Shown in pieces: positions 11,069 through 22,539 of a stretch of DNA of 64,000 nucleotides. The stretch is from NCBI RefSeq assembly GCF_004210375.1, contig NC_134833.1, forward strand, positions 24,494,063 through 24,558,062, given 5' to 3'. Position 1 is the first letter of the stretch. The number at the start of each line of letters is the position of its first letter. The notes beneath the pieces are model-generated. The model was not told where the DNA came from and did no database searches. It saw nothing but the letters and a program-made list of their open reading frames with translations. This DNA comes from Tachypleus tridentatus (lineage: Eukaryota > Arthropoda > Merostomata > Xiphosura > Limulidae). The position numbers and the translations under genes were made by a program.

Positions 11069-11425
11069 AACACTAACTCCAGTCATGAAGAACACTAACT
11101 CCAGTCATGAAAAACACTAACTCCAGTCATGAAAAACACTAACTCCAGTCATGAAGAACACTAACTCCAGTCATGAAAAACACTAACTCCAGTCATGAAG
11201 AACACTAACTCCAGTCATGAAGAACACTAACTCCAGTCATGAAAAACACTAACTCCAGTCATGAAAAACACTAACTCCAGTCATGAAGAACACTAACTCC
11301 AGTCATGAAAAACACTAACTCCAGTCATGAAGAACACTAACTCCAGTCATGAAAAACACTAACTCCAGTCATGAAAAACACTAACTCCAGTCATGAAAAA
11401 CACTAACTCCAGTCATGAAGAACCT
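11069..11425. repeat. 22-bp minisatellite, about 16 copies
   Basis: The unit is cactaactccagtcatgaa followed by aaa or gaa. The copies are almost identical apart from the A/G variant near the unit end. Confidence 0.92.
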
Positions 11426-11904
11426 AAGTTAAACTATTGAAAGTAGATATACTTATTACGAAATATGGATCGAAAGGATTGACGTTTCTTCTCGTGACGC
11501 GGATGAACAGGTTTTGTGCTTTAAGATTAACAAAGCAAACTTTATTTGTTTCTTTTTAACGTTTTCCTCATGTCATTTATTTGTAAACATTATTTCACTG
11601 TTTTTCCTTCTCATTGATTTAAAAAATTTCGAAATACCTGGAGAGCCTCATCACATTTTCCCATTTATTTTACATGTAATAACTTTAACATTTTACCAGA
11701 CATTCTAATAATGTATTCTACGTTTTCCTTTTGCCATTCGTTACATCAGTTGGCCTTGATCACTACGATACAATGTAAAAATAAATTAGAACAGAAAACA
11801 AAGAAGGAAAACGCCTAAGGTTATGATTTACCGACTAATTTTTTTCTAAATATCTGTTTACATTTAAAACTTACAAAATTAATCTCTTTGTAACAGAACG
11901 TTAG

Positions 11905-12000
11905 TAGATGGTTGTTTGTACTTATGCACAGAACCACACAGTGGGCTATCTCTACTCTGCCCACCACGGGTATACAAATCCCGGTTTCAATGGTTGTAAT
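11905..12000 (-). repeat. SINE-C, partial, minus strand
   Basis: cacacagtgggctatctcta, ctgcccaccacgggtatac and caaatcccggtttcaatgg follow the SINE-C order; the end near the head is missing. Confidence 0.65.
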
Positions 12001-12240
12001 TACTTAAATATATTACGATGTCCTTGTGGAGGAAACCGTCTGTAACAAAAATAGCAGATTATTAACCAAGATAGATCGATGTCATAATGTGATTATAATC
12101 CATTGCTTCTCGCCTTGTTGTTAAAATTTGAACCAGTAATCAGTAGGTGTTAAAATACATTTAACTCCACAAGAATGGACCAAATTTAAATATTTTTACC
12201 CATCCTGTTCAGTCTAACATTCGTTTAACAAGAACGTGTA

Positions 12241-12372
12241 GGTGTTGTTGTTTGGTGTTGAGTACCAAAGCTACACAAAAGCCTACCTGTGCTCTGCCCA
12301 TCACGGGTATCGAAACCCGGTTTCTAGCGGTATAAGTCTGCAAATATACCGCTGTGCCACTTGGGAGGAACA
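12241..12372 (-). repeat. SINE-C, full-length, minus strand
   Basis: Runs from gttgttgtttggtgttgagt through ctgtgctctgcccatcacgg and tatcgaaacccggtttctag to ataccgctgtgccacttgg. Confidence 0.8.
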
Positions 12373-12419
12373 AAACACGTACAAACGTACAAACTTATTT
12401 CCATATAAATTTAGTGTGT

Positions 12420-12526
12420 TTCCTTCTGGCACAGCGGTAAGTCTACGGATTTACAACGATAAATCGGAGGTTCGATTCCCCTCGATGAAAACAGCAGATA
12501 GCCCGATGTGACTTTGCTAAAAAAAA
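12420..12526 (+). repeat. SINE-B, full-length
   Basis: Starts ctggcacagcggtaagtct, continues to the B box ggttcgattcccctc and the tail gactttgctaaaaaaaac. It preserves the head that the copy in the 8445-8635 MITE lacks. Confidence 0.8.
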
Positions 12527-12675
12527 CATCATATAAGAGAACACACATAAGTTTAGTGTTGTTCCGTTACAGGGTACTATTTAGGTTTAGGTGACTTTAC
12601 ATGGAACTGTATACCTTTCTACTGTCACTGGAAGTACTTAACAGTAGTCTCTAATAACGTACAAGAAGCGCTCAC

Positions 12676-12844
12676 TTGCTCAGTCGCCGAACTATGGATT
12701 TGAGATGATCAAAATTTGGTCTTTCCATGGGATCTTCTGCCCAACATCTCCTGATCATTTGAATTACTTCTTCATCATAAAGGTTTTCATCAAGAAACGG
12801 GCGAAACGGCGGTTTCCTCTTTTCCTTCACTCGTTCGATAATCT
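12676..12844 (-). CDS. Receptor guanylate cyclase exon: kinase-homology C-lobe end
   Basis: The minus-strand exon encodes IIERVKEKRKPPFRP, later MIRRCWAEDPMERPNF, then HLKSIVRRLS. The CWAEDPMERPNF block is the conserved C-terminal Arg/Trp motif of protein-kinase-like folds as found in receptor cyclases. The acceptor ttctcag|AG completes a Glu codon with the 16216-16371 exon, restoring the family's SPKEIIERV junction. The donor AGCAA|gtgagc is in phase 2. Length is 169 nt, open throughout. Confidence 0.95.
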
Positions 12845-13769
12845 CTGAGAATAAAAACACTTTTCACTCATTAATGTAATTAACTGAATAGTTAATGAAC
12901 TCCTTTGAGAAAAAAAAATTCACGTGCTGCATAAGATTAGAATAAAGTATCTGATAAAGAATGGAGTTTTCTTCTCTCGTGTATAAACAAAAAAATATGT
13001 AAAACAACGCGCCAAAAAACACGGAAGTTGACTTAAAGAAAGACAATTAATCGTTTAAAAAACGTATTTTCGTTTTCTGATTCGGCCTACCAAATATATT
13101 GTTAATAAGTGAACTTCATGCGTTTATATCTGAATACGCCTTCCAAATTGTATAAATCACCTCAATAATTTTCGAAAATTCGGAGTAAATTTTCTAATAA
13201 AACTTAAATTCAAAAATAGACCATTCCAAAAAAACAACATCTTGTGCCAACTTAAAGTGAACTAACGTCCATCCATTATTTTAATTAATTAAATTTGTTT
13301 GTTTTAATTAGTTTGATAGAATTTTCATATTTATTTTATTTCTGTCTCTGAATACATTTCTAACACTAATGTATCTTTAGCTTTAGACAGTTTTCTCTGA
13401 ATACAGACATAATAAATACACTTTGACGTTTCAACTTATGTTTTAAAAATACGGAGAGTGAAGAAAAAACAATTTATGTTTCTGTTCATTAAAAATTCCA
13501 TTTAATAGTAACAAGATTGGAGCTGCCATCTATTGAGAAAGGTTAGAATTATCTTAAGTAGAAAATTCGCCATTATGGGGAAAAAAGCTAGAGTTAACAT
13601 GTTATAAGCATTTGCTACTTCTGCTGCCAATAATAATCCATGACATATCATTAAAATGAAAATCTATACGAGGAGTAAAACCAAGAAACTGACTGTCACT
13701 ATTATGACATACCTTCACGTAAATTGCGGGGAATATTTTGTGGTATCGAACGGCTTTGAACTTGTCTAC

Positions 13770-13908
13770 CAGCTCCAAAATCTAAAGCTCTACCACAACG
13801 GTAAGTCTGAGGGTTTTAAAACTAAAACTCTGGTTTTGATACTCGCGATATATATATCAGCAGAAATAGTCCATTTTGTAGCATTGTTTTTAATAACAAA
13901 CAAACAAT
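13770..13908 (+). repeat. SINE-C, diverged
   Basis: ctaccacaacggtaagtctg, tctggttttgatactcgcga and agtccattttgtagcattg, then an aacaaacaaac tail. It contributes most of a 122-codon open frame that I do not regard as a gene. Confidence 0.65.
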
Positions 13909-14149
13909 TTACCACAGGGTTTTCATATAATGTGTTGTGTTTCTGTCTTCCAGCTATCTTTTTATTATGTTTGGAATCATTTGATGTCTTTCTATCTACT
14001 AGCTATCTTTTTATTGCGTGGTGAATCTAAATTTCTATTTCGATAAATGGTAGCCTTGACCTCTTAACCCCAGATTAATTTTAAGCCCTATAGGATGTTG
14101 CCTGTGAATATTTATTAAGATTTGTTGTTCATAAACACCTTAGTTATTG

Positions 14150-14500
14150 TGAGGAACAACGTCACCGCTGTATCCTCCACCAGGTAATTGTTGCCTACAG
14201 GCGGACAGACAACGTCACCGCTGAACCCTCCCCCCCACGGTAGCTGTTTGGTTTGTTTTGATTTCGTCACTAGTCGTCACCACTCACCGCCAACTCTTAG
14301 GTACTCTTTACCAACAAATAGTAGGATTGATCGTCATATTATAACGCCCTCACGGCTAAAAGGGCGAACATGTTTGGTGTGACAGGAATTCGAACCCACG
14401 ACCGCCGGATAACGAGTCGAGTGCCTTAACCACCTAGTCATGCCGGGCCCGGTAACTGTTGCCTATTGATGGGCGGACAACGCTGTATCCCCTTCCCTAA
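14150..14500. repeat. Short direct repeats interrupted by a SINE
   Basis: Blocks resembling gtaattgttgcctacaggcg followed by gacaacg and ctgtatcc occur around 14160, 14190 and 14450. The SINE-A at 14248-14450 separates two of them and is flanked by cggtagctg and cggtaactg, a likely target-site duplication. Confidence 0.6.
14248..14450 (-). repeat. SINE-A with internal deletion, minus strand
   Basis: The tail tttgttttgatttcg joins directly to cactagtcgtcaccactcac, so the middle of the body is deleted. The head is intact to catgccgggcc. Confidence 0.82.
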
Positions 14501-14519
14501 ACCTTTCTGTCCAATATTT

Positions 14520-14632
14520 GTTTTTGTTCAGAAAAGGCTACACAATGAGCTATCTGTGCTTTGCCACTATAGGTATCGAGCCCCAGTTTTTATCAAAGTA
14601 AGCCTGTTGACTTACCGCTGACCCACTGGGAG
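14520..14632 (-). repeat. SINE-C, minus strand
   Basis: aaaggctacacaatgagcta, ctttgccactataggtatcg and ttaccgctgacccactggga are recognisable SINE-C segments. Confidence 0.75.
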
Positions 14633-14881
14633 TGAGAGATAAAAAACGATATCCCAACATATAATTAATTCTGAATGTTTGAACACATCTTCCACTATTC
14701 AAATTAACTGTATTTAACCCCGTATTATACTTGCGTTTATTGTGCACTCATAATAAATGCACTTTAATTATCGATTTTAGCTTGCAAAATATGGAACTAA
14801 ACGCAGAATATTACAATTGTTCATAAAAACCAAAGTAAATAGAGTCAGGAATCTCTTCTTTGTCAAAGGACAGTAACTTTA

Positions 14882-14998
14882 TCGCCCAGTGGCACAGCAG
14901 TATGTCTGCGGACTTATAATAATGAAAATCGAGTTTCAATACCCCTGGTGAGCAGAACACAGATAACTCATTGGGTAGCTTTATACTCAAATAAACCA
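14882..14998 (+). repeat. SINE-C
   Basis: cccagtggcacagcagtatg, gtctgcggacttataat, gagcagaacacagataact, and an aaataaacc tail. Confidence 0.8.
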
Positions 14999-15290
14999 TA
15001 ATGAAGGGCGTTACTTAGTACGTTTACATATAGTAAAAAGTTTTCTATTTCTGAACTACAAATGAACCATAATGAAGGGCGTTACTTAATACGTTTACAT
15101 AGTTCTGTAAAAAGGTTTCTATTTCTCAACTACAAAAGATCATAATGAAGGGCGTTACTTAGTACGTTTACATAACTCTGTAAAAAGGTTTCTATTTCTC
15201 AACTACAAAAGATCATAATGAAGGGCGTTACTTGATACGTTTACATGGTTTTGTAAAAAAATTATATTTTTGTAACTGATTTATTTTTTG
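14993..15290. repeat. 71-73 bp tandem repeat, about 4 copies
   Basis: Each copy carries cataatgaagggcgttactt, then acgtttacat, then ttctatttctcaactacaaa. Copies start near 14999, 15070, 15143 and 15216. The array begins at the tail of a SINE-C, which may have seeded it. Confidence 0.8.
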
Positions 15291-16215
15291 TTAACAATAT
15301 TTGTTTTATGAGATATTGTTCTCGAGTTAACTTTATGATTTTAAATGTTTGCAAACATTTATTTAGTTTCTTGATTTGTACACGAAAAGAGTTCAAACTC
15401 CGCACGTGGTGTATGCAATCCAGTCTAACTGGTCTCACTATTATGACATTTTACGTCACAAAATACTTTTATTTGTGTTTCGATAAATGGAAGGAAAATT
15501 CATTATAGGTAAAAACTAACTGAAAATTATCTTTAAAAATAATACAATTAGCAGTATTATATGATATATTGATGTTAAGTACACTTCAGAATACTAGAAA
15601 TCTAAGGTAGTTCAGTGCAAAATATTTTTCGAATCGTATATAAACATAAATTCATTGCGATTGATAGCATATCAAATACACTCCCACAATATGAAGCCAA
15701 GGATTGTTTTCCTTTCGATAACTGTAAGGTATATGTAAGTAACAAGCTGTGAATGAAAAGATAGCATGGATATCATATTTATTGTTAGCTTTATGTGATT
15801 TTTAAATAACTCTAAAGTTAAGTAAGCGTACATATAAGGTCACACAACTATATGCATTGATCAGTGACTCTGTGTCATAACGTATAAAATGACGTCAGTT
15901 TTTTTTTAAACTTGCCTTTCTTTGTTTCATTTTCAACCGAACAATACATATAAATAATAATTAATTAATTCTCCATACTAATAGAAAATATTGTTTTCAC
16001 CGTAACCAATAAGTTGAGAAAACATCCTATTAAACATTTGCAATAAACTGACGTCTTTAACGTTGTTTTCACATATGAACATTTTGCTCTTTGTTTGAGC
16101 ACAATCATACATACATATACATATAAAATCACTTATTTCGGTCTTCTTCGACCTTAAATATTTACACGTCCGTTATCTAAAGTCAGTGGTTTGTGAAAAA
16201 AAAAACACCATTAAC

Positions 16216-16371
16216 CTTTTGGACTGAGGTCAACCTCCTTCAGATAGAAAGGACCTTGTCTCACAACTACCTCACTTGCGATTATAGCAAATGAATAAAC
16301 ATCTCCTTTCTGTGTGCCCTCTGGTGTTGGATTAGGCATTCTCAATAACTCTGGTGCTGTCCATAGCTTCT
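16216..16371 (-). CDS. Receptor guanylate cyclase exon: kinase-homology, APE region
   Basis: The minus-strand exon encodes [29 protein letters not shown] and [15 protein letters not shown] is the APE motif, and DVYSFAII the alpha-F region, of the pseudokinase domain. The domain binds ATP and transmits ligand binding to the cyclase but does not phosphorylate. The acceptor ttag|AG completes Lys after Trp-Arg from the previous exon; the donor is AAAG|gttaat, a weaker consensus. 156 nt, open throughout. Confidence 0.95.
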
Positions 16372-16675
16372 CTAAATATTTAAAGATAAATAAGTGAGTG
16401 TTATGAAAAACCTTATTTTCAAATGTTTCCAATCATAGTCTTATCGATACACTAAAAATAATATCGAATAGCAGAGGAACATACGTTTCATTATTATATT
16501 TAGGTTTTCGTGAAACTTTAGAATATGATGCTTGTAATGGAAACTTATACGTGGAAGTTTAGTTACATAAAGAATCATGTAGTGACCTTCACATTTTAGA
16601 AAGACGATAATAAACATAGCAAATGAATATATTATATTGAAAATTAGTTTAAAAATAAAACAAGAAACACAGTGT

Positions 16676-16949
16676 TTGTGTGTTTTGAATTTCGCGCAAA
16701 GCTACTGAGGGCTATCTGCGCTAGCCGTCCCTAATTTAGCAGTGTAAGACTAGAGGGAAGGCAGCTAGTCATCACCACCCACCGCCAACTCTTGGGCTAC
16801 TCTTTTACCAGCGAATAGTAGGATTGACCGTCACATTGTAACGCCCCCACGCCTGAAAGGGCGAGCATGTTTGGTGCGGCCGGGATTCGAACCCGCGACA
16901 CTCGCATTAGGAGTCGAATGCCTTAACACGCTTGGCCATGCCGAGCCGG
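16676..16949 (-). repeat. SINE-A, full-length, minus strand
   Basis: Complete, well-preserved copy: tail gttttgaatttcgcgcaaag, body with accacccaccgccaactctt, head with the reverse B box gggattcgaaccc. Flanks share aacacagtg, a probable target-site duplication. Confidence 0.9.
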
Positions 16950-17121
16950 AACACAGTGAGAAAAGTTGTAAACACCACAGTAATAAACACAAAACTACAT
17001 TAGCTTTAGTGAAATACACTCTTCCAAACATAAAAATAAAATTTACAGATAAGGAACCACATTTCTAATTTTGTTTTGATACAGCATGAGAGCGTATAGT
17101 GTAAATGCATAACTCATTTGT

Positions 17122-17240
17122 CGTCTCAGACGCACAGCGTTACGTCTGCGGACTCACACACACCCCTGGTAAACGGGTTTCGATACCCGTGATGAACAAA
17201 GTACACACAGCTCATTGTGTAGCTTAGTAACAAACATAAA
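17122..17240 (+). repeat. SINE-C
   Basis: cgtctcagacgcacagcgtt, acgggtttcgatacccgtga and agctcattgtgtagctt follow the family order. Confidence 0.78.
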
Positions 17241-17573
17241 TACTTTTTTATTATTCCCCACCCTATACCCTCAACAAAAAAAACTTAAACTGTTTTTCTC
17301 AACGTTTCACGTGTTATAAAACAAAATATTCAAATTAAATTGTTCTGTCAATTTTTTCTTTTGACTAAAAAAACCCATAGAAATAAAAAACAGAGCAAAT
17401 AATCTTCAAATTTAAAATATTTATCTCTGTTGAAGTACGAAACTAAATCATTATGAAGTACGAAACTAAATCATTATAAACTGAATGATAAAGAAAATAG
17501 TTTACGAAATTGAAAGGGAAACAACAATAAATTTGCACGAACAAAATATTTTTCTAATTTGCTTGTTTTGAAT

Positions 17574-17785
17574 TTCGCGCAAAGCTACATGAAGGCTATC
17601 TGCGTTAGCCGTCCCTAATGTAACAGCGTAAGACTAGAGGGAAGACAGCTAATCATCACCACCCACCGCTAACTCTTGCGCTACTCTTTACCAACGAATA
17701 GTGGGACAGACGGATACATTATAACGCCCGTGGGACCCTCGGATTACGAGTCGAACACCTTAACCCACTTGGCCATGCCGGGCCA
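17574..17785 (-). repeat. SINE-A with head deletion, minus strand
   Basis: The body ends at cattataacgcccg and jumps to tgggaccctcggattac, losing the segment that includes the B box. Flanks share ctaatttgctt, a likely target-site duplication. Confidence 0.85.
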
Positions 17786-17910
17786 CTAATTTGCTTTCAA
17801 AACTATTCGACGGAGCGAAATGTGAACTGAATTTAATAATATGAGTTTTAAAACTTTTTTTCAGCGCATTCTGTCTAGAAAATTAAACTTAAATAACAAA
17901 CTCGTCTTAC

Positions 17911-18076
17911 TTCTCCAGTAGGCGTATGACACTTTGTTTTCATTTTCCTCTGATGTTCTAAGAGCGTGAAGGCCAATATCTGTGATCTTTAAGACAAATC
18001 TACTGTCTACCACGCAATTGGACGACTTCAGGTTGCCATGGGAACGAACATCACTGTTGTGAAGATATGCCATTCC
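17911..18076 (-). CDS. Receptor guanylate cyclase exon: pseudo-catalytic loop
   Basis: The minus-strand exon encodes [35 protein letters not shown] and [15 protein letters not shown] replaces the HRDLKxxN catalytic loop, so the catalytic Asp is absent. TDIG replaces DFG. Both are the hallmark degenerate motifs of receptor guanylate cyclase kinase-homology domains (vertebrate [15 protein letters not shown]). The acceptor is tgtacag|GG and the donor AGAA|gtaaga. 166 nt, phase 0 to phase 1, open throughout. Confidence 0.96.
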
Positions 18077-21000
18077 CTGTACAGGTCAAGACTGTTGTTA
18101 CGTGGTTACATTCTTATGCCTTATTACTTCGGTATCTATAAGTAAGCCTAACATAAATGTCCTACGTCAAATCTTAAGCAATAAAATAAACGTGTTATTA
18201 TAAAGAATTATTTTCGAATGTAATTCGTACATGAACAAAGTATGTGAATGTTATATCAACTTCAAACTAATTCATCTTCATATCGTTTGAAATGTTTTAA
18301 AATTTTAAAATAATCTTCTGTTAAAAACAGAAATGAAGAGGCTTCACTGGTTCCCGGTCTAATTTTTATTATGTTAGAAAACAATTTATAAAACCAGGTG
18401 TTTGAGTAGCTATTAACTTCTTGTCTATTATCGGCAAACAAACGTTTTTTTTTTTTATAAAAATGCATTACAATTAAACTTAACTACAGATCAAAACAAG
18501 CTGTCTTCTCACATTAAAACTAAAAATCAACGCGATAACTGATTTGTTATTACATTCTGACTTACAAATATTGTAATCCATTGTTTCATCACTGGGCTAT
18601 CACTCTCGTTGCTAACGATATTTTCGGCCATAAACCTAATAATAACTCATAATATGCGGCCATATTAGGATAATTAAACCATTCGTAAATCCATATATTT
18701 ATATACTAAAAACAACAATGCAAAAGAATCTCTATCGTAAAGGTATTAGAATAAAATATAAAAAACTAATAAATTGAATTTTTTGAATATTCTAACCAAA
18801 ACTCCTAATAAAAGTAACAGTTAAAAAATACGATAGAGTATATTTCATATACGTCACTTACGGAAAATACAAACGCCAAGGAATAATAAAGTTTTCAAAA
18901 CTTGAGTTTTGAAACTTATTTATTAAACCATTGGTACGATATCTCTCACGTATGCGTTATGGTAGATAGACACAGAGGACAAACTGGAATAAAGTGAAAG
19001 CAAAAGATTGAAACGCCGCTGAATAGTCTGTTTTGTTTTCGAAGTAAATCGATCATATCTTCTCAAGCACAACTCGTTTATGCACTGTTCAACATCTGTT
19101 AAGCCAGTACAATTCACTAAAACAGCCTAAACTTAAGTGAATAAAATCAGTTCTTTAAAGGTAAAACAAGTGTTTACTCAGGCGAGAAATGTAGAGACTT
19201 TCTGTTCTATTCTTTATGAAAGTATATATATATACTAGTTGAAACACATTTTCAACGCGTGGGAGATATGTGCCCCAGAGAGAGATATAAGAGGTCAAAC
19301 TCGAAAGAAGACCCATTATATCAATCCCATGGGAATCCTTTTATGATACATGTTAGGTTTACTGACAATAGTTTCACCTGTTCGCTAGCCATAAGCGGAC
19401 ACATACACGCACAGAAACACAAAAACTGTCATTATATTATGACCTAGATATATGTACAGTAAGCCTAGTTCGGTTACGTACTTATCTTACAATGTTTATA
19501 AGTATAAATATATATATATAGAGAGAGAGAATAAGAAATAAAATATTATGAAGACAAAACAATTACTTGCTAGACAAACGTATTTCAATACACAAACATC
19601 CTTTTCATAATCTGCTATCCAGTCAGAACATTATTTAAAGTTGGTGCAGGAACTGTGTTTTGTGTTTATTTGATAAGAAATGCAACGTATAATTGAACAC
19701 GTTTTTTGTAGAAAATGATGCTTAATACATAACTACTCTTCTAGCGTTCCATATTTCAAACACAGTAGTAACTGTACGTCACAACTACGATTATGTATAC
19801 GAAATAAATTATTTTGAAACATCCTGAAGTTAACCACAAAAATATTAGGTTGTCCAGAAATAAATGTCGTTTTTTGAACTGCGAAATTTGGAAGAGTATA
19901 AACCAGTGTTGTGAAACGTGCTAAAATCAAAGTAAGTACTATTTGCTTCAACACACTTTTTCCAACGTGTAACGATGCTGTTTATGTCCCTACTGTAGAA
20001 ATCAGAGTTTCTACGGTCAATGAACTCCCTGAAAGCTTCTTCTGCAGCTGCCTGGTTTTGAAAGCGTTTATTGTTCAAAAAGTTGTCAAAGTGCTTGAAA
20101 AAATGAAAATATGTAGGAGAAAAGTCTGAAGAATAAAGTGAATAGGGCAGAATTCAATTCGTTCAATTTTTGGAGCGTCACTCTTGACAGGTCTCATGAC
20201 GGCCGATTTTGTTGATCTTCAGTCAACTCATGCGGAACCCACTTATCCAACTTTATTGTCTTTCCAATCGCAATCAGGTGATTGGCAATGTTTGATTTGC
20301 TTGTACCTAGCATTTCTGGAAGCTCACGTCCTGTTGTGTGAGGATCTGTCTCAACTGCTTCCTTTAATGTCTTTTTTATCTAAGGATGGCTTCCTTCCAT
20401 GAAAGTCTTCAAGACTTTCAGCTTCGTGTCGAAACCTTTGGAACCAACACCGAACTATATGTTCAGTGGCAGAACCATGGCCGAATGCCTGGTTGATGTT
20501 CCGTGGCTTTTCGTCCAAGTTTTAAGTCGTAGATGAAAATAAGACGGAATGCCTTCTTATCCATGCTGCTTTGGGGGTTGCGAAACTTACTCTCAGTAGA
20601 GTTAAAAGAGCAGACAATTAAGACACCTTGTAAGCGACAAACATTGGATTAAACCAAACAACAATAAGTTACACAATATTCTAAATGTCATCGTGAGGAT
20701 TCCGACACTTATTTCTGAACAACCTAATAGCTCACTCTCGTGTTATTTTTATCACGGGGTTTTGTTCAGTTTATAATAACGTTTGACAATTTGGAAATAA
20801 GTAACACAATAACACGAAACTACGTTATTTTATTCAGTAGGACATGCAACGTTTCACTTTATAGTTTCTTTTATTAGTGTTCCACTAGAACACAAGAATC
20901 GAATGCTTTGTACTGTCGGTTACTGGATAGTTATAAAACGAAACATTTAGTGTCTTCTTAAATAAATAAATAAATGATTTTGATGTTTTTTATGCTACAA

Positions 21001-21453
21001 TATGAGTTGCAAAATTAAATGATTATTTTGAAGTCAGTGAATATTGCATAAGAATACTTGTCAAAATATTTTAAAATATTTAAAAGAAGCTGAAACCAAG
21101 TACAGCCAACTAGCACAGAAGGAATCTTTTGGTATTTTAAGTATTCACTAGTTGGTAAGCCTACTTTTACAGTGTCTTGAAGTATTCTCGTATTTCGAGT
21201 ATTCACTAGTTGGTAAGCCTACCTTTACAGTATCTTGAAGTATTCTGGTGTTTGGAGTATTCACCAGTTGTTAAGCCTACCTTTACAGTATCTTGAAGTA
21301 TTCAGGTGTTTGAGTATTCACCAGTTGGTAAGCCTACCTTTACAGTGTCTTGAAGTATTCTGGTGTTTGGAGTATTCACCAGTTGGTAATCCTACTTATT
21401 CAGTGTCTTGAAGTATTCTGATGTTTGGAGTATTCATTAGTTGGTAAGCCTAC
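18077..21453 (-). other. Intron within kinase-homology domain (3.4 kb)
   Basis: Holds a deleted mariner element and the 58-bp array. 18077-19844 is AT-rich with (ta)n and (ga)n tracts near 19510-19530 and no recognised element. 20728-21139 likewise shows nothing. Confidence 0.7.
19845..20727 (-). mobile_element. Internally deleted mariner element (883 bp)
   Basis: The ends are ttaggttgtccagaaataa (left) and the matching ttaggttgttcagaaataa in reverse complement (right), with TA outside both (19843-19844, 20728-20729). The minus strand reads MDKKAFRLIF..., a DNA-binding N-terminal part including LPEMLGTSKSNIANHL and KWVPHEL, and then jumps to the C-terminal part HFFKHFDNFLNNKRFQNQ through FYSRDINSIVTRWKKCVEAN. 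The central catalytic aspartate region is missing and there are stops and frameshifts. It is a non-autonomous derivative; the family (mariner/Tc1, mariner branch) is clear. Confidence 0.85.
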
Positions 21454-21480
21454 CTTTACAGTGTCTTGAAGTAAGGAACA
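21140..21480 (-). repeat. 58-bp minisatellite carrying copies of an exon end and splice donor
   Basis: Six near-identical 58-bp units start at about 21152, 21210, 21268, 21325, 21383 and 21441. Each includes gtaagcctacctttacagtg and tcttgaagta. In gene orientation this is the last ~19 nt of the neighbouring exon (CTTCAAGACACTGTAAAG), then gtaggcttac, the donor and first intron bases. The unit at 21441 contains the real boundary; the other five lie downstream in the intron and all keep GT at the donor position. Reading through the real donor meets TGA before the first decoy donor. Confidence 0.9.
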
Positions 21481-21525
21481 GCGGAACATCCAGTCAAGCT
21501 TTATCTCTTCATTTTCTAAAATGTC
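21454..21525 (-). CDS. Receptor guanylate cyclase exon: short kinase-homology exon
   Basis: A 72-nt minus-strand exon encodes 24 residues, from DILENEEIKLDWMF to SLLQDTVK. It fills exactly the gap between GSLQ (22540-22644 exon) and GMAYLH (17911-18076 exon), as in vertebrate GC-A (DILENESITLDWMF...TNDIVK). The acceptor is catag|GAC and the donor AAAG|gtaggc; both junctions are phase 0. It is too short to stand out as an open frame and was found from family alignment. Its 3' end is the founder unit of the adjacent minisatellite. Confidence 0.93.
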
Positions 21526-22539
21526 CTATGAATACCAGTCCTTATATAGACACAAGTAATAGTGAACAAATGGTAGTCAAAAGAACAACTAATGAAAGAG
21601 AGAAATCTGTTAACTTTTTTTCACACGACTAATGAGAGAGAGAAACCTGTTAACTTTGTTTCACACAACTAATGAGAGAGAGAAATCTGTTAATGAATTG
21701 CTCTGAACATATTATTTGGTTGAGTTCTTTCAGAACAAACTACGTAAACATATTTTCAACTTGTACTTAAACACAGGTTCGTAAAATAACCCGAATCATG
21801 AATAGGCTTAACTGCATAGTGTTAAGTCTGTATAACCAGCTCTTGTTAACTTCTCCTAAACCCTAAACATAAATTGCATCCAGCCCTAACTCAAAATTCA
21901 AATTTGGCAAAACCAATAATAAACATAGCAATTAAGATGGAATTCTTACTTAACACATGTGTCAAATCACAAATAAACACAGTTTAAAAACGTTGTTGTT
22001 TAACCTTATATATTATGACACTTAAGAAATTCGCCATTGCTAAATATGTAAATAAAAAAACCTGTTATGCCATAAAGTCAATTATATCATTTTTGCAGTA
22101 TAAAATGAAAGTAATCTAAATCAGTTTTAGTACAGTAGTACAATTATTAAGATTCTTGTGTAAGAGATATCGTGAAAAATATATCATAACCTAAAATCCA
22201 CATACTGATTTCAGTCATAACACATTGTTCACGGCATAATTACAATTACTGACATAAAACATATTTTACGTTTTTACTTAAACCTTCATATTTGCTGCTT
22301 ACACCTTTAAATCGGTGAAACCAACATTTTGAAGCCTCGTTCAGTTTTCGTAGCGCCATTACAAAAAAAAAATAGTCAAAATGTGTCAAACTTTACTGCA
22401 TGTTTTATTAACAATTTAGAAACGTATGGTTTAAATTACTCATCGGTACTGAACTGAACATTACAACTGTATAGGGCTGGTATGTGAATATTATATATCG
22501 AGATGGTGACGTAAGATCAGTATTTAAGATAACACTAAC
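21526..22539 (-). other. Intron within kinase-homology domain (1.0 kb)
   Basis: AT-rich. A short imperfect direct repeat, aatgagagagagaaacctgt and its relatives, lies near 21590-21690. Nothing else was recognised. Confidence 0.65.

Larger units (their letters stand above)
9099..12675 (-). other. Intron between last kinase-homology exon and dimerization helix (3.6 kb)
   Basis: Contains a diverged tandem array, a dead mariner fragment, several SINEs and the 22-bp minisatellite, each listed. The stretches 10576-11068, 11426-11904 and 12001-12240 show nothing beyond AT-rich intron. Confidence 0.7.
12845..16215 (-). other. Intron within kinase-homology domain (3.4 kb)
   Basis: Holds SINE-A and SINE-C copies, a short direct-repeat block and a 72-bp array. 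12845-13769 and 15291-16215 look like plain AT-rich intron. Confidence 0.7.
16372..17910 (-). other. Intron within kinase-homology domain (1.5 kb)
   Basis: Contains two SINE-A copies and one SINE-C. 16372-16675 and 17241-17573 are AT-rich without recognised content, apart from a short duplicated agtacgaaactaaatcatta near 17434-17476. Confidence 0.7.

Noticed and set aside
13656-14024. 122-codon plus-strand frame
   Set aside because: Largely made of a diverged SINE-C and AT-rich intron; composition is low-complexity hydrophobic and no family is recognised.
16871-17068. Frames containing GFEPATLALGVECLN-like strings, repeated across the window
   Set aside because: They are translations of SINE-A heads; the same peptide recurs wherever the SINE does.
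18923-19117. 64-codon minus-strand frame in the intron before the pseudo-catalytic-loop exon
   Set aside because: The exon expected in this interval was found at 21454-21525 with correct phases; this frame has no homology or matching splice sites.
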